Under the pieces are notes generated by a model that saw nothing but the letters and a program-made list of their open reading frames with translations, was not told the origin of the DNA and did no database searches. From Ectocarpus siliculosus (taxonomy: Eukaryota; Sar; Phaeophyceae; Ectocarpales; Ectocarpaceae), in NCBI GenBank assembly GCA_000310025.1, contig FN649751.1, positions 2,830,787 through 2,894,786 on the forward strand: a stretch of 64,000 bases of DNA, written 5' to 3'. Made by a program: the position numbers and the translations under genes. Positions 12,901-23,471 of this stretch are shown piece by piece. Position 1 is the stretch's first letter, and every line of letters begins with the position of its first letter.

Positions 12901-13736
12901 ACACGCACCATTGGGGGTGTGGGTCGATGTGTGATGTCGCTCTACCGCGGGCAACCCTCAAGAGGCTCCCCCCGCTCACGGAGACATGCGAAACACAAAG
13001 CCAAATAGCACCAAACTCAACGACAACGATAGATGATATTTACAATACTGTAGCGATAACCAAGAACGCCTCCTTTCGTACGCCAACAGGGAGCAGCACT
13101 CCGTGGCGGTAGACAGCGAGGGCGTTGCTTACAGCTGGGGATCGGGAGGCTCGCGGTGGGACGGGGCAGGAGCGCTCGGACTGGGCAACCTGGAAGACGA
13201 AAAATTCCTCGTCTCCAGTCCTACCGAGATCACAACGCTTAGCGGCGTCGGCGCTAAGGTGATCGCGCCGCGCGGGGGAGGGGGGAGGAGCGTACTCATG
13301 TTTTGCATGCCGTAGTTGTTAGACCGTTGACAACGCGTCCTCGAGAGGACGGACCATTGTTCCCACCGGGCCGATCACCGATGGCCAATGGTTCCTTCCT
13401 ACTTTGCGAAAAGTTACTCATTAAATGCGGCCGGGGTGGCTGACAGTAAGTAAAGGTTGTCCGCACATCGAAGGTCCTTCCTTTTACTACGTATGCAAAC
13501 CTTCCACGCGGGTGTTTTGTCTCTGGCTGAAGCTACCGCTCGTGAGACAAAGACCGTAGGTCGCCCACGTCCATCGTTCGCTATGTTGTTGAGAGTTGAT
13601 GACGAATTGTTTGCTGTGCAGATGTATACCAGAAGAGAGCCTGCTTGCGTCAAGAGCGAAGAACATGCAGCCAATCCCCTCTGTCTGCTACGGTCTTCTC
13701 TTGTTGCTGCACCACCCTTTCTCTGATAAACATGTT

Positions 13737-13771
<35 letters not shown>

Positions 13772-16700
13772 CCCTTCCCCTCCCCGCCCACCGTCTTCGC
13801 CCCTCCCAGGTGGACAAGGTAAGCGCGGGGGGAAGCCACACGGCCTTCCTCACAACGGACGGGGAGGTGTGGACGTGCGGCCGAGGAGAGTACGGGCTTT
13901 GCGGCAACGGCGGCACGGAGGACCAGCTGACGCCGGCGCCGCTAGAAGCCTTCGAGGAGCACATCATCGTTGACGTGCAGGTTTGTGACAGATTGGGGGG
14001 GGGAGCGTACTCTTATGTTTTGCATGCCTTAGCGGCTAGACCATTGACCACGCGTCCTCGAGAGGACGGAGCGTTGTTCCCACAGGACCGATCACCGATG
14101 GCCAATCGTTCCTTCCTACTATACTGAAGGAGGGGGGTCTGGTGTATCTGTTCTTGGCAGGGGACTGGAGAGAGTAGGAGCGGGGGTGCGGTAAGCATGC
14201 TGGCCGTATGGGTTAGGCCATTGATTGACCGTGCAGTTGCCGGGGGTGGGGGGTAGGTGTCGAAGAAGGGGGCTGAAGACGAACTGGAGGAGGAGTAAAA
14301 ACGAATGGTGTGGTGAAACAAGGAAGTCGACTTCTACAAGATATACGTAGTAATAGCATCAAAGAAAGACCAAGACTAGTACCCGTTGAGGTACCACCCC
14401 TTCCCCCGTGTTCAGTTTTATGGCACTCTGGCTATCCATGAGTTGTCGTCGCTGTTTTTTTGCCGTGCTTCATGAGAACCGCATGAAGACAACTTGTTCT
14501 TTTATGCCCATGTTCTTGAGAGAGTTGGTTCTGCACGCGGCCGCCGCTGTTGCTGTTTTGCTTAAGCTTTTCCCATTTTTTCGTTTTTTTTTCCTGCTGC
14601 AGGCGGGACACGCGTTCGCCTTGGCGCTGACGAGCGAGGGCGAGGTTCTGGGGTGGGGTAGGAACGACCAGGGGCAGCTGGGCCTCGGGGGCGGGCTGAC
14701 GATGGACGTCTACGCCGCGGAGGTGCTGCCCCGAACCATCGACGCTCTCGTCGACGAGAAGGTGCGCCAAAAAACTAGACTCTTCAGATCCCCTTTTGAC
14801 TTTTTTTTTTTTTGAACGGGTAGTACTCTTTTCTGTGTTATGTATTTTTCTAAAAGACAGAGCAGCGCTCCAATGACAGCGTCGCTTGTGCTTGCTGTTG
14901 TGCGCTTTTCGAGCGCATGGAATAGCGTCGGGTATGGTGTGGAGGCTGCGAGGTGGTTGGTTGGTCTGTGGGTACGCCGAGCTGGCGGGTGTTGGCACAC
15001 GGGCTTAGTGCGACTGGGAGGAAGTGCCGCTATACGCTGTTGTCTCTGTCGCACTGCTTTACTGGTCGGTGGGTTGTCCTCCTGGAAAGGGAAAGCCACC
15101 TGTTGTTGGCGTGTCAGGAAGTAGGAATAGGGTAGGGATAGCTACTCGTTGGGAACGTTTCTTTTGTCGCGCGTCAAGATGTCATCCCGACGCCTGCCTT
15201 CCCCCCCCCCCCCTCTACGTCCGGCCAACGTGCTGCTGTATGTATGCTGTGTCACAGGTGGTGTCAATAGGAGCGGGCTACAACCACGCATCCGCCGTAA
15301 CGGAAAGCGGGAAGCTGTACATGTGGGGCATGAAGGTGAGATTTGGGGCGGAGGTGAAGGGCAAGCTCATCGTGGTGTTCGTGGTGATGGTGGTTTAAGA
15401 AGTTGTAGTTTCGGTGCTAGCTGGGCGTGGAACCGCCGGACTTTTCTGCGATCAGTCCTAATACAAGGGATCGGGCGGCTTTCGCCGCTCCGCTCAGTAG
15501 ATTGATTCCCAAGATACTTATAAATTTTGTGTGAAAGAAAAAGAAGACCGCTCGGTGCAGAAAGAGGGAGAGGTACTCATTCGTGCCACCGACACAATAT
15601 CAACATGAAAATAATCTCACCGCCAGAAGTGCGCCCGGCGTCTACTCGTCGTTCATCGTGTAACAACTGAGTAATAGATTGGTGCATTCAGCAGCAAGCT
15701 GTATCATCGCTTCGCGGTCTGTGTGTGCGGAATTCAAATGTACAACATGCGGACTGCGAAGACGTCTAATTTTTGCGGAGTTGAAATGATTGCTCGGAAT
15801 TTTGAAGGAGACGAGAAAGGTGTGTTCGATGTGTGGAAGCCGACAGGGACACTGGGGTGTGAGAGCCGAGAGACAGGCTGTGTGGACGAATGGTGATGTT
15901 GTGGATCGATGGGGGAGCAGAGGAAAGGGGCGAAAGGTTCCGCGAGCGAGCTATGTAGCCAGAAGACATGAAAAATGCGGAATTAACGAAGTCTTTGAAA
16001 CACAGGAACTGAAACGCGGCAAAACAGAAGAACAAAAATTTCGAATGTACAGAGCAGAGTACATGTCACCCGAAAAAATGCGAGCCCGGCATGTGAGAGC
16101 GGAGAGACAGCAGGTTGGTGTGTTAGAGCCGAAAGAGAGAGACTGGCATGACATTTGATGCGTTGTGGACGGGGAGCAGAGGAAACGGGCCAAAGGTTCC
16201 AAGAGCGAGCGACGTAGACGCAGACTGAGAACACACCCACCCATGAAGAATAGGGAAGCGCCCGAAATATCCCGGAGACCCCGGAACATCGGAAATGCAG
16301 CTCTGTGAGAGGCCGAGAGAGCCGAAATGGAGCGCTCTCAGCGCCCGAGAGAAATTCCTCCAGAACTCTCGCGAATTGTTTAATGTGTTGGAGAGCGAGA
16401 TCCGGCGATGGTATGGTGTTGATGAATTGGTTGTCATGTTGTTCAGTCCCCCTGTCCCTGCCGGTTGCCCCGAACGCACGATGGCAACACCGCAGCGATC
16501 ACTGGAGCCGGAGTGGATGTCTGCCTTGGACGGGCAGCGGGTTGTTTACGCCGCTTGCGGGAAGTGGTACACGTCGGCGATCACAGGTAATACAGGCTGG
16601 AAGGCTGATTTCACGCCCGTCGTAATATATCTGTTGAACCCTGCTGCTGCTGCTTGGTAGATTCGATACGTCCTCCTAGGTGTTCGTCTGTTTTCCCCTT

Positions 16701-17313
16701 TGTTTCGTTCGTGGATGCTTTTCGATCGTCGTGGATTGTCGACTGGTTGTTCCTCACAGTGTGTAGGCCATACGTAAGCGCTGAGGCCGTAAATGTTCAG
16801 AACGGCACGCCCGGCTACGCAGATACTGTACGACCCTTGTTTCCGACGGCGGAAGAACAAAGAATGCACCCCCTTCGACTTAGTATTTCAGTGATTGTAT
16901 TGTATTGTATGTGCTACACATTTTTGGGATGCACAAGGTGTAAATTTGGCAGGTGGACGTCCAATACATGAAACGGCTGCGGTTCATGCCGGGAAAATAC
17001 CGTAACTCCCCACTGCTGTCGTCTCCCACAAGAACCCGCGAAAGTATATATTCAACCGTTTCCCTCTGGTGTCCCCCTCTGCACCCCCCCCCCCACGCGC
17101 GCGCCCTGCTATCGGCGCGCTGAAGACACTGGAGCGTTGTATACAATCGGGTCAGGTGGCACGTACTGCCTCGGCAACGGTACGGGGGGGAAGTCGCAAA
17201 CCCGGAATCAGCCGGAGAGCGTTAAGCCTTTGTCGCGGGTGGAGGTGGCGCACATCACGTGCGGCGCGAGCCACACGGCTGCTCTGATCAGGCCACGCCC
17301 GCGTGAAGGTTGA
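9919..17313 (+). CDS. RCC1-repeat protein, seven-bladed beta-propeller (5' end incomplete)
   Basis: Nine exons join in phase: 9919-10039, 10359-10488, 11098-11242, 13090-13258, 13810-13980, 14603-14761, 15258-15335, 16496-16586 and 17126-17313 (TGA). About 416 residues carry seven RCC1 repeats; examples are VWGHGTKGQLGI, VACGEQHSVAVDSEG, VSAGGSHTAFLTTDGEVW, AGHAFALALTSEGEVLGWG, IGAGYNHASAVTESGKLY, ACGKWYTSAITDTGALY and CGASHTAALI. No extra domain is visible, so it could be a Ran exchange factor or any of the many other RCC1 propellers; function is not assigned. The first exon has no in-frame ATG, so at least one coding exon lies upstream; 9919 follows a plausible CTCAG acceptor. Introns carry at least three retroelement 3' ends, all antisense to the gene, which stretch a 1.25-kb coding sequence over more than 7 kb. 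Confidence 0.88.
11281..12215 (-). mobile_element. 5'-truncated non-LTR (LINE) fragment abutting a second element tail, inside RCC1 intron 3
   Basis: Read on the minus strand, an element 3' tail (12215-12132) runs into a C-tract, then directly into about 740 bp of LINE ORF2 C-terminus (12120-11386), then a second tail and C-tract (11385-11281). The encoded peptide contains GPMDYAKKLKLQFRVG, PCGKSEESRPHIVGECELY and KKEREDLEEEM, the cysteine/histidine-rich C-terminal region typical of LINE polymerases. A TGA replaces the first expected cysteine codon just before PCGK, so this copy is dead. No reverse transcriptase core is present. The tail repeats the words ATGAGTAC, GGTCAATGG and the palindromic CCTNTCGAGG region found in other copies here. 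Confidence 0.85.
13268..13410 (-). mobile_element. Solo LINE 3' tail (about 140 bp) in RCC1 intron 4
   Basis: The sequence begins on the plus strand with a G-rich tract, then GCGTACTCATGTTTTGCATG, then a palindromic CGTCCTCGAGAGGACG region, and ends near CTACTTTGCG. It matches the 3' end of the LINE copy at 60838-62190, including the bases around that ORF's end. It starts about 10 bp after the donor of exon 13090-13258. Confidence 0.85.
13739..13772. repeat. (CCG)n run in RCC1 intron 4
   Basis: About eleven CCG units lie upstream of a C-rich tract and the acceptor at 13808-13809. It is part of the pyrimidine-rich 3' end of the intron. Confidence 0.85.
13993..14127 (-). mobile_element. Solo LINE 3' tail in RCC1 intron 5
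   Basis: A second near-complete tail in the same orientation, starting about 12 bp after the donor of exon 13810-13980. It carries the G-tract, GCGTACTC, TTTTGCATGCC, the GTCCTCGAGAGGAC hairpin and ACCGATCACCGATGG. A weaker partial copy of the same tail (AGCATGC to GACCGTGCAG) follows at about 14180-14232. Confidence 0.85.
15840..16250. repeat. Degenerate direct repeat in RCC1 intron 7
   Basis: Two diverged copies, about 15850-15985 and 16095-16235, share GAGAGCCGAGAGACAG-type starts, then TGTTGTGGATCGATGGGGAG / CGTTGTGGACGGGGAG, then GCAGAGGAAA.GGG..AAAGGTTCC and a GAGCGAG.GA.GTAG segment. Purine content is high and no ORF is conserved between copies. It looks like a decayed transposable-element fragment duplicated in tandem; no family is recognisable. 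Confidence 0.65.
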
Positions 17314-18038
17314 AACGCCATCGTCGTCTTGTCGTGACTGTAGCAGCCGGGAGGAGAGAAGTAGGCAAGGAGCATCGGCTTCACTCTGTTCGGATGTAGT
17401 TTCGGCTGTTGCTTGTCGGTCTTGTACGATTTATTGAATACCCTGGGGATGAGAGAATCCGAATGAATTGGCTTCTTTGTTTTCTATATGAGACGTGTTG
17501 GCCCGGTGCCGTGCTATGGAGTACGCGCCGGAGGTGCTACGTAGGCCTGAACGCTCGCACCAGGTGTTTTTCATGCCCTCGGACCTTTGCTGCGCAGCCG
17601 TTACTACGACTCTCAGCCTACCAATTGCCCTTTCTTAGTCTTGCTGCTGGAGCATTCTGCAGCGATAAATGTCCTTGTCCATTATCTTTTCGTGGCCTTT
17701 GTCCCAAGTAAAAGGTATAGCTCATCTTGTCCGGTAGACCAACCGTGATTTAGCATTGCCTCGAGCTCGGGCATGGGGTTTTCTATCTCGGCGCGGTGCG
17801 CTTAGCTGTTCGTCACCCGCCCACCCCAAGATGCAAGCATACCTACGACACGGGTGCTATCGCGCACATGTAGCTAATACCGCTGGTACTTGGCTTCCTA
17901 GGTGTTGTTCGTTTGCGCTCGTAAGCCAAAGGTAAAATCGCACGCTGATTGCTATTATGCAGACCCGGACCCCGCCTTAAATGTGTAGCGTGCATCGGCG
18001 TTGACGTCGTTGTTCTTGATCATGTTTTTTGTCACCCG
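17314..18038. other. Intergenic space between convergent RCC1 and GT41 genes
   Basis: These 725 bp hold the two 3' UTRs. There is no coding signal, no repeat array and no clear terminator signal. Confidence 0.6.
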
Positions 18039-21000
18039 TCACACGCTCCGTGCCAAAGAGTCCGCGGTGGTGGCCGACGCGGCGGCGTTCGTCAGGAACC
18101 TCTCCCAGTCCGCCGCCACGTCGCTGCCATCCTCACCGTCTCCTCCTCCTGCTCCTCGTCCTCCTCCGTGCAGCAGGCCGTTGCGACCACAGCGCAACGC
18201 CCGTCGAACCTTCCTCTTGAGCGCTCCGGGGGCGGCCACTGCGACAGCCTTTGCGATGTACTCTGTCGTTGACCTCGCCACGAGGCTTCGCACGAGCACG
18301 TTGTTGTCCATGTGTTGCTCGTCGTCGGTGTTCACGGCTGCGTCGCTCGCACCCGCTGTGCCAGCAGCTGCCCCAGGGGTGTGCCGCGTTGTTGGCACGC
18401 ATCCACCACTCCCCTCATCGGGGTGCTTTGTCGTGGTTTCGCGACGATTTTCTGCTACCCCTCCTGCCGGTGCCTCGCCGGCCGCATGCTGCACGCCCCC
18501 TGCCGGACCAACACAACCGCCGGTATTCCTACCGCTAGGCGTCGTCTTTAGTGCTCCTGCTTCGCCCTTGTGGTCCTTTGGGTGGTGCTCTTCCCGGCCT
18601 TGGCATTGCGTGTTGGCCGCGGCGGCAAGTAGGCCTTCGGCGAGCCGGTGAACGCTCTGCAGGGCGCCCGCCGTCACCACTGGCGTCCCGCACGCCAGCG
18701 CCTGGATGGGCTCGGTCAGCGAGCGGGGGGCAGACAAGGAAGTATTGTTCGCGTCGGTTTGTGACAAGAAAGAAGGTGCTTGATGCAACAACGAACCACC
18801 GCGCTTATAGTCTACGTGTAGTCTACTCCATGCGCAAGACGGAACTCGTTTGTTTGGACAACTTCGCCTGTTTTCTCTCTCTCTCAGGCTGCCTATGACG
18901 AGTGCTCGGAGGCACCAAGAACGGGAAGGTAAGATAGGAACGTAGGTACAGCATTATTTCTCCGGGAAGATGTTTACCCTGGAAGGCCCCTCTCGTCCTG
19001 ATTCGCCAAACAACGACGTGCTCCGCGACGACTTTGCAAGGAGAGGGTCTGCGCTTCAAACAGTATAACCATGCAGCAATTCAACGAGCCCCCACGCATA
19101 CCGAAAACAGTGTTTATTCGTCAAGCAGAGAGCCCCCAAATGTGTCATCAACCGGCTACGGGCTACGACAAACATCAAACGAGTATCCCCCCCCACGCCC
19201 CCTCCGGCCAACACCAACAATCGTCGGACAACTCACCTCTAACGTCGTCACTCCCCCGCCGAAGGGAAACGGGTCCAGGACCACGTCCGCGCGACACTGA
19301 AGACGGAAGAACTCGCGCCCGGACAGGGGGCTCACGAAGCGCACTCGCCCCCAAAGCCCTCCCCGTATCGGCGACGACGCCGGGCCGGTCCCGTTTTGGG
19401 CTGCAGCTGTACCCGTAGAGACGGCGGCGAAATTGGCTCTTTTTTCGGCCGCATCTACCGCCGCCCGAAGTCTCCGCCGGAACCGCGAGTGCCACAGGAG
19501 TTGGCGAGAGTCTCGGAGGAGCAGGATCTGCGCCAGGGGATCCGCCGCCAGGATGCCGGCGAGTACCGCATCGAACGCGGGGTGCATCTTCATGAGGGAC
19601 TGGGCGCAGACGTAGAGCCGTGGACGATTCGCTTCCTCAGCCTCCCTCTTCTTCATTAAATCCGGAGAAGAAGCGGCACGACCGTCGCCTCCGCCGGATG
19701 AAGGGGGGCTGTTCTCCGAGTGACGTTGTTTTCTATCTTCCATTCCTCTGTCGTGCTTCCCGTTTCTGCTACCATTCCAAGAGTCTCGGGATGGTTCATT
19801 GCTACCTGGCACGATGCCCGAGTCCTCGCCCGCGGAATCCCACCCAAACGTCAGCACAGGATCGTCGAAGATGAATCCGAGCCCACCCAGCCTCACGAGT
19901 TGCTCCGAGAACGCGTGCTGCCTGTCGGGTCTTTCGGCTCCTGCCCAAGCCTCGAGTCCGTCGCCCTCACCCCCCGCTGCTGTGGCCTCATCACCAACAC
20001 CGTCGGGGTTGCGTCCGGCTTCCTCCCTCTGCTCAACATAGCGTGTATCGTCATCTGCACTGCTGTCACCCCCGTCGTTACTTCGCAGTCGTCGCCTGCT
20101 ACCCAAGCCTGCACCGAGCTCCCCTTCGAAAAGGTCCGACGTAACGAAGTAGTCCATGGTTGACAGCCCGGTGGTGCCTGGGTGTCCCCAGAAAGCCACC
20201 TGGACGGGAGAGAGCCGGCCGTGCGCCAGCCCCGTGGTGAACGCGTCCATCCCGACGTCGCCGTAGACTAGGACATCGAGCCGCAGCTCGGCGATGGCCT
20301 CCCGTGCTGTCTGCAACGCATCGCTGCCGGCTCCACCGCTACCACTACCAGAGCTTCCTTCGACTTTCGTTGTTGGTGCCAAGCGTGTTGGTGAGGTGGC
20401 GTCGGCACCATTCCTGGGGGAGGGCGCCGCCGCTGCCTGTATTCGCACGATCGAAGCCCCCGCCGCGGCGAGCCTCTCGAGGACGAAGTCTTCGTCCGGC
20501 TGGCCTCGAGAGGTATCCTGAACGGTGGTAGCGGTTGGCTTCCCTGCCGTGCTCCTGTGACGACCGCCGCTCGAGGCGTCGATCACGAAAATCTGTAGAC
20601 CACGGCTGGTGCAGAGGCGCTCCAGTAGACCTATGGTTAGTCTACCGACGGAATGCCACCTGAAATGCGCCGACACAAATCCCAATCTGACTACCCGAAT
20701 GTTCTGGCCAACATTTGCCGCTCCCAGGCCCGCCGCCGCCTCCGTATCTTCACCAGGAGTATCGACCTCGGCCACCTTGTTTGGATGTGAGCCGGCGATG
20801 ACAGACATGTCAGCTGTCGAAGAGCTCGTCTTAGGCCTGGACGGTGTCTGAGTTTTCGCACCGATCCCCCGCGACGTCACGGCGCCTTTGTTATCGCCCG
20901 ATCTCGACTTCCCACCTCGCCTGCTGTTCTCCAGGAGGAGATGGCGCGAGTAGTAGCTCAGCGTCCCGCCGGAGGCTTTGTCGAAGGCTGCCGCGAGCGC

Positions 21001-23471
21001 GGTCGCGACAGCTTTGTCGTCGAGACCCTGCCGAAAGAACGAGACTTGAGAGGTTGGACGACAAAATCTACAAACGCTGCTCGGCACAAAAACCGAAGGA
21101 GGACGTGTTATATTTCGAGGGAGAGGCGGCATAACATTTACCATTTCTGTACACCAGCACACACCACATGGTGTCGAGAAGTATACTTGCACCTCCGGAA
21201 TAGGGATCGATGACTATGGATGCTTACCAACCGTCAAGTCCGAAGCAATACCTGATATGTAGCAAGAAACTGAGCGCGAACGCCCACACCCAACGGGCTC
21301 GGAATGGATCCCCAATATTTGTGTGTTGTCTTTCCCAAGGTCTCCAGCAGTTCCAGCAGCTCTCCTCGTAGCAATTGAGCGCTTTCGTTGGTCTCTAGCA
21401 CAACCGGGGTGCGCGAGAGCAGTTCTATCTCGAGGCGAAGGGAGGCAGTAGCAGGAGAGCCGTAGTTGTCATGCGATAGTCTGCTGTTGGTGCCGCGGCC
21501 TCTGCGGCCTCCATCGCTAGCCTTTTCCTGCCTCTCTTCCTCCTCCTCCTCCTCCCCCTCTTCTTCTTCCTCTTCCGCCTCCTCGAGTTTCCCTCTGGAC
21601 GAGGGTAGGGTTGTCGTTGCAAGCAGATACTCCGCCGCGCGGGCATGGCCGTCGGCTTCCTCATGTGCACCCTGGAGGAGCAGCGTTCTAGAAAAGGTGA
21701 GGTGGAGGTCGGCCATGTCTGTTTTGCCGAAGAGAAGCCCATCTGCTACGTGTTCGGCCTCGCCGAAGCTCCCACGGGTAGATCTCGCATGTGCCCCAGC
21801 GAGGATGATGAGCCTGTCCACACGAGGCCGCGAACACGCGCCCGGAGACGAGCAGGGGAATGTGTCGTCTTGTGCCATCATAGACATCTGTCTCGAGTGT
21901 GAAACACTCAGACGTGGCACGACGAAAACCATCAGAGGACCTACTTTCTATTCTCGTATCACCGAACTGTAGGCTGACTTACACAGCTATCTTCTTCGAA
22001 AAAATGCTTGCGAGATGGGAAGGCACAACAAAGTTCGGGATGGCAGTCTGTATTAGGATAATACCTTTCCGCGCCTTCGAAAACACCCGTCATGCCAATA
22101 CCGGAACACTTGCGGCCCAAGTGCCGGCGCCAGGATCTAAGATGATTGCTAGCCCATGCCTCTCCAAAGGCCGTTGCGTTTGCTGCAAATCCGATCGATG
22201 CCTCGTCCACTCGCCCTTGAACAGCCTGGAAGTGATTTTCTACGAGGAGTCAATATTCGCGGAACATATACTGGTCAAGCGATTGCATATAATTGTCGTC
22301 GGTCTGAGTTTCAACCGTCAATGAATCATGAGTACAAGTCCGATGGCCTCCCCGTACCATCTGAGCAAATAGAAGTTCCGAATTAGGAAGAGGTTTAGAG
22401 CTCATGAGCAAAACGAGGTCAACAACCCGTGATAGCGGGAGATAGACGGGGATCTTGAGCGGTACAATACTGGCACACAGCAGTACCGTCCCTTATTCTG
22501 ACGACCTTTGCCCACCGAAGCCGTTTCCGATGTGCGTACAGTTTCCGCCACACACACACGGGACGGCATATCTTCAGCCGCAAACACGCCCTTACCTGAA
22601 GTAGCCACACCGGTCCCCACTCGAAACCGTCTCGACTTGGAACAGACTCGCCCCCACCTCTACTACCTTCTTCCTCCGGTAGGGGTTCCTGTCGCTGTCT
22701 ACTGGTTGAAGCCGCCGCCGAGAAGTGGTGGAGCGCTTCGTCAACGTCCCATTCCTCGCACAAGACAAACATGCCGACGGTCAAGTGCGCATCTCTAACA
22801 GTGCTATCTGCGACCGTCGAAAGACACGATTCCCGGCCATCCTCCACCAGAAAAGCTCCAGCGAGGCACTCGACCTCTTCCCTGTGGTGGTCGCTATCGA
22901 GGCGAGGTCGCCCCCCACCGCCTTCGGTCCTCAACGTTTCTGTGTTTGTTCGCCTGGCAGCTTGTACTCTGCAGAGAGCGATGCGAGTTTTGCAGCCCTG
23001 CTGCAGGCCTGACGGATCGCTTCCCGAGACTGTCTTGCTGTAGCACGACGCCACCTCATGGAGCCTGGATATTTATTTTAGTACGAGAGAGATCGTTAGG
23101 GGCAGGGTTGCCAACTATGCATCTGGCATGTGGCAGGTACCAGCAAACCTTCGCTCTCGCTGCGAACATGTTACGAGCGGTGGTACCGAGGTGTGCAATT
23201 TTCAATCATTTTTGCACCATGGTATTCTGTAGTAAGCTGCAGAGAACATTGTTGTTGCTCGTCTCCAGCCAAAAACCTGGACCAAATGGCGATTGACCTC
23301 GTTTACACTCATGAACTCGAGCTGATCTTACGTCAGCTCGCTCATGTATGACCCCAGACCTTCCTGCGCGACGATGCACCTCGCCAAGATTCTCTAGCTC
23401 TAGGACCAGAGCCTCGTCTAGAACGTCCCCCTTCGCTTGTTGCTGGCGCCCGAGGGATGATCGGACATCGT
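18039..23471 (-). CDS. TPR-containing GT41 glycosyltransferase (OGT/SPINDLY-type), 5' end incomplete
   Basis: Minus-strand exons: 23471-23332, 22874-22596 (start inferred by phase), 22225-22065, 21813-21252, 21027-19237 and 18710-18039 (TGA). The N-terminal exons carry TPR-like helices (WDVDEALHHFSAAAS, AVQGRVDEASIGFAANATA). The catalytic exon starts GLDDKAVATAL and shows GFVSAHFRWHSVGRL (the base-region His of OGT), FWGHPGTTGLSTMDYFVTSD, LMKMHP (the UDP-binding Lys of OGT) and ADVVLDPFPFGGGVTTLE joined to PIQALACGTPVVT. These are hallmark GT41 motifs for UDP-GlcNAc or GDP-Fuc transfer to Ser/Thr of nucleocytoplasmic proteins. Long low-complexity inserts (Glu-rich in the TPR part, Ser/Gly-rich inside the catalytic half and again near the C-terminus) make it bulky. 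Donor specificity cannot be told from the sequence. Further TPR exons and the start codon lie upstream. Confidence 0.88.

Noticed and set aside
18001-18651. 216-codon plus-strand frame
   Set aside because: It mirrors the GT41 C-terminal exon on the minus strand, which has family motifs; the plus frame is a GC-rich shadow.
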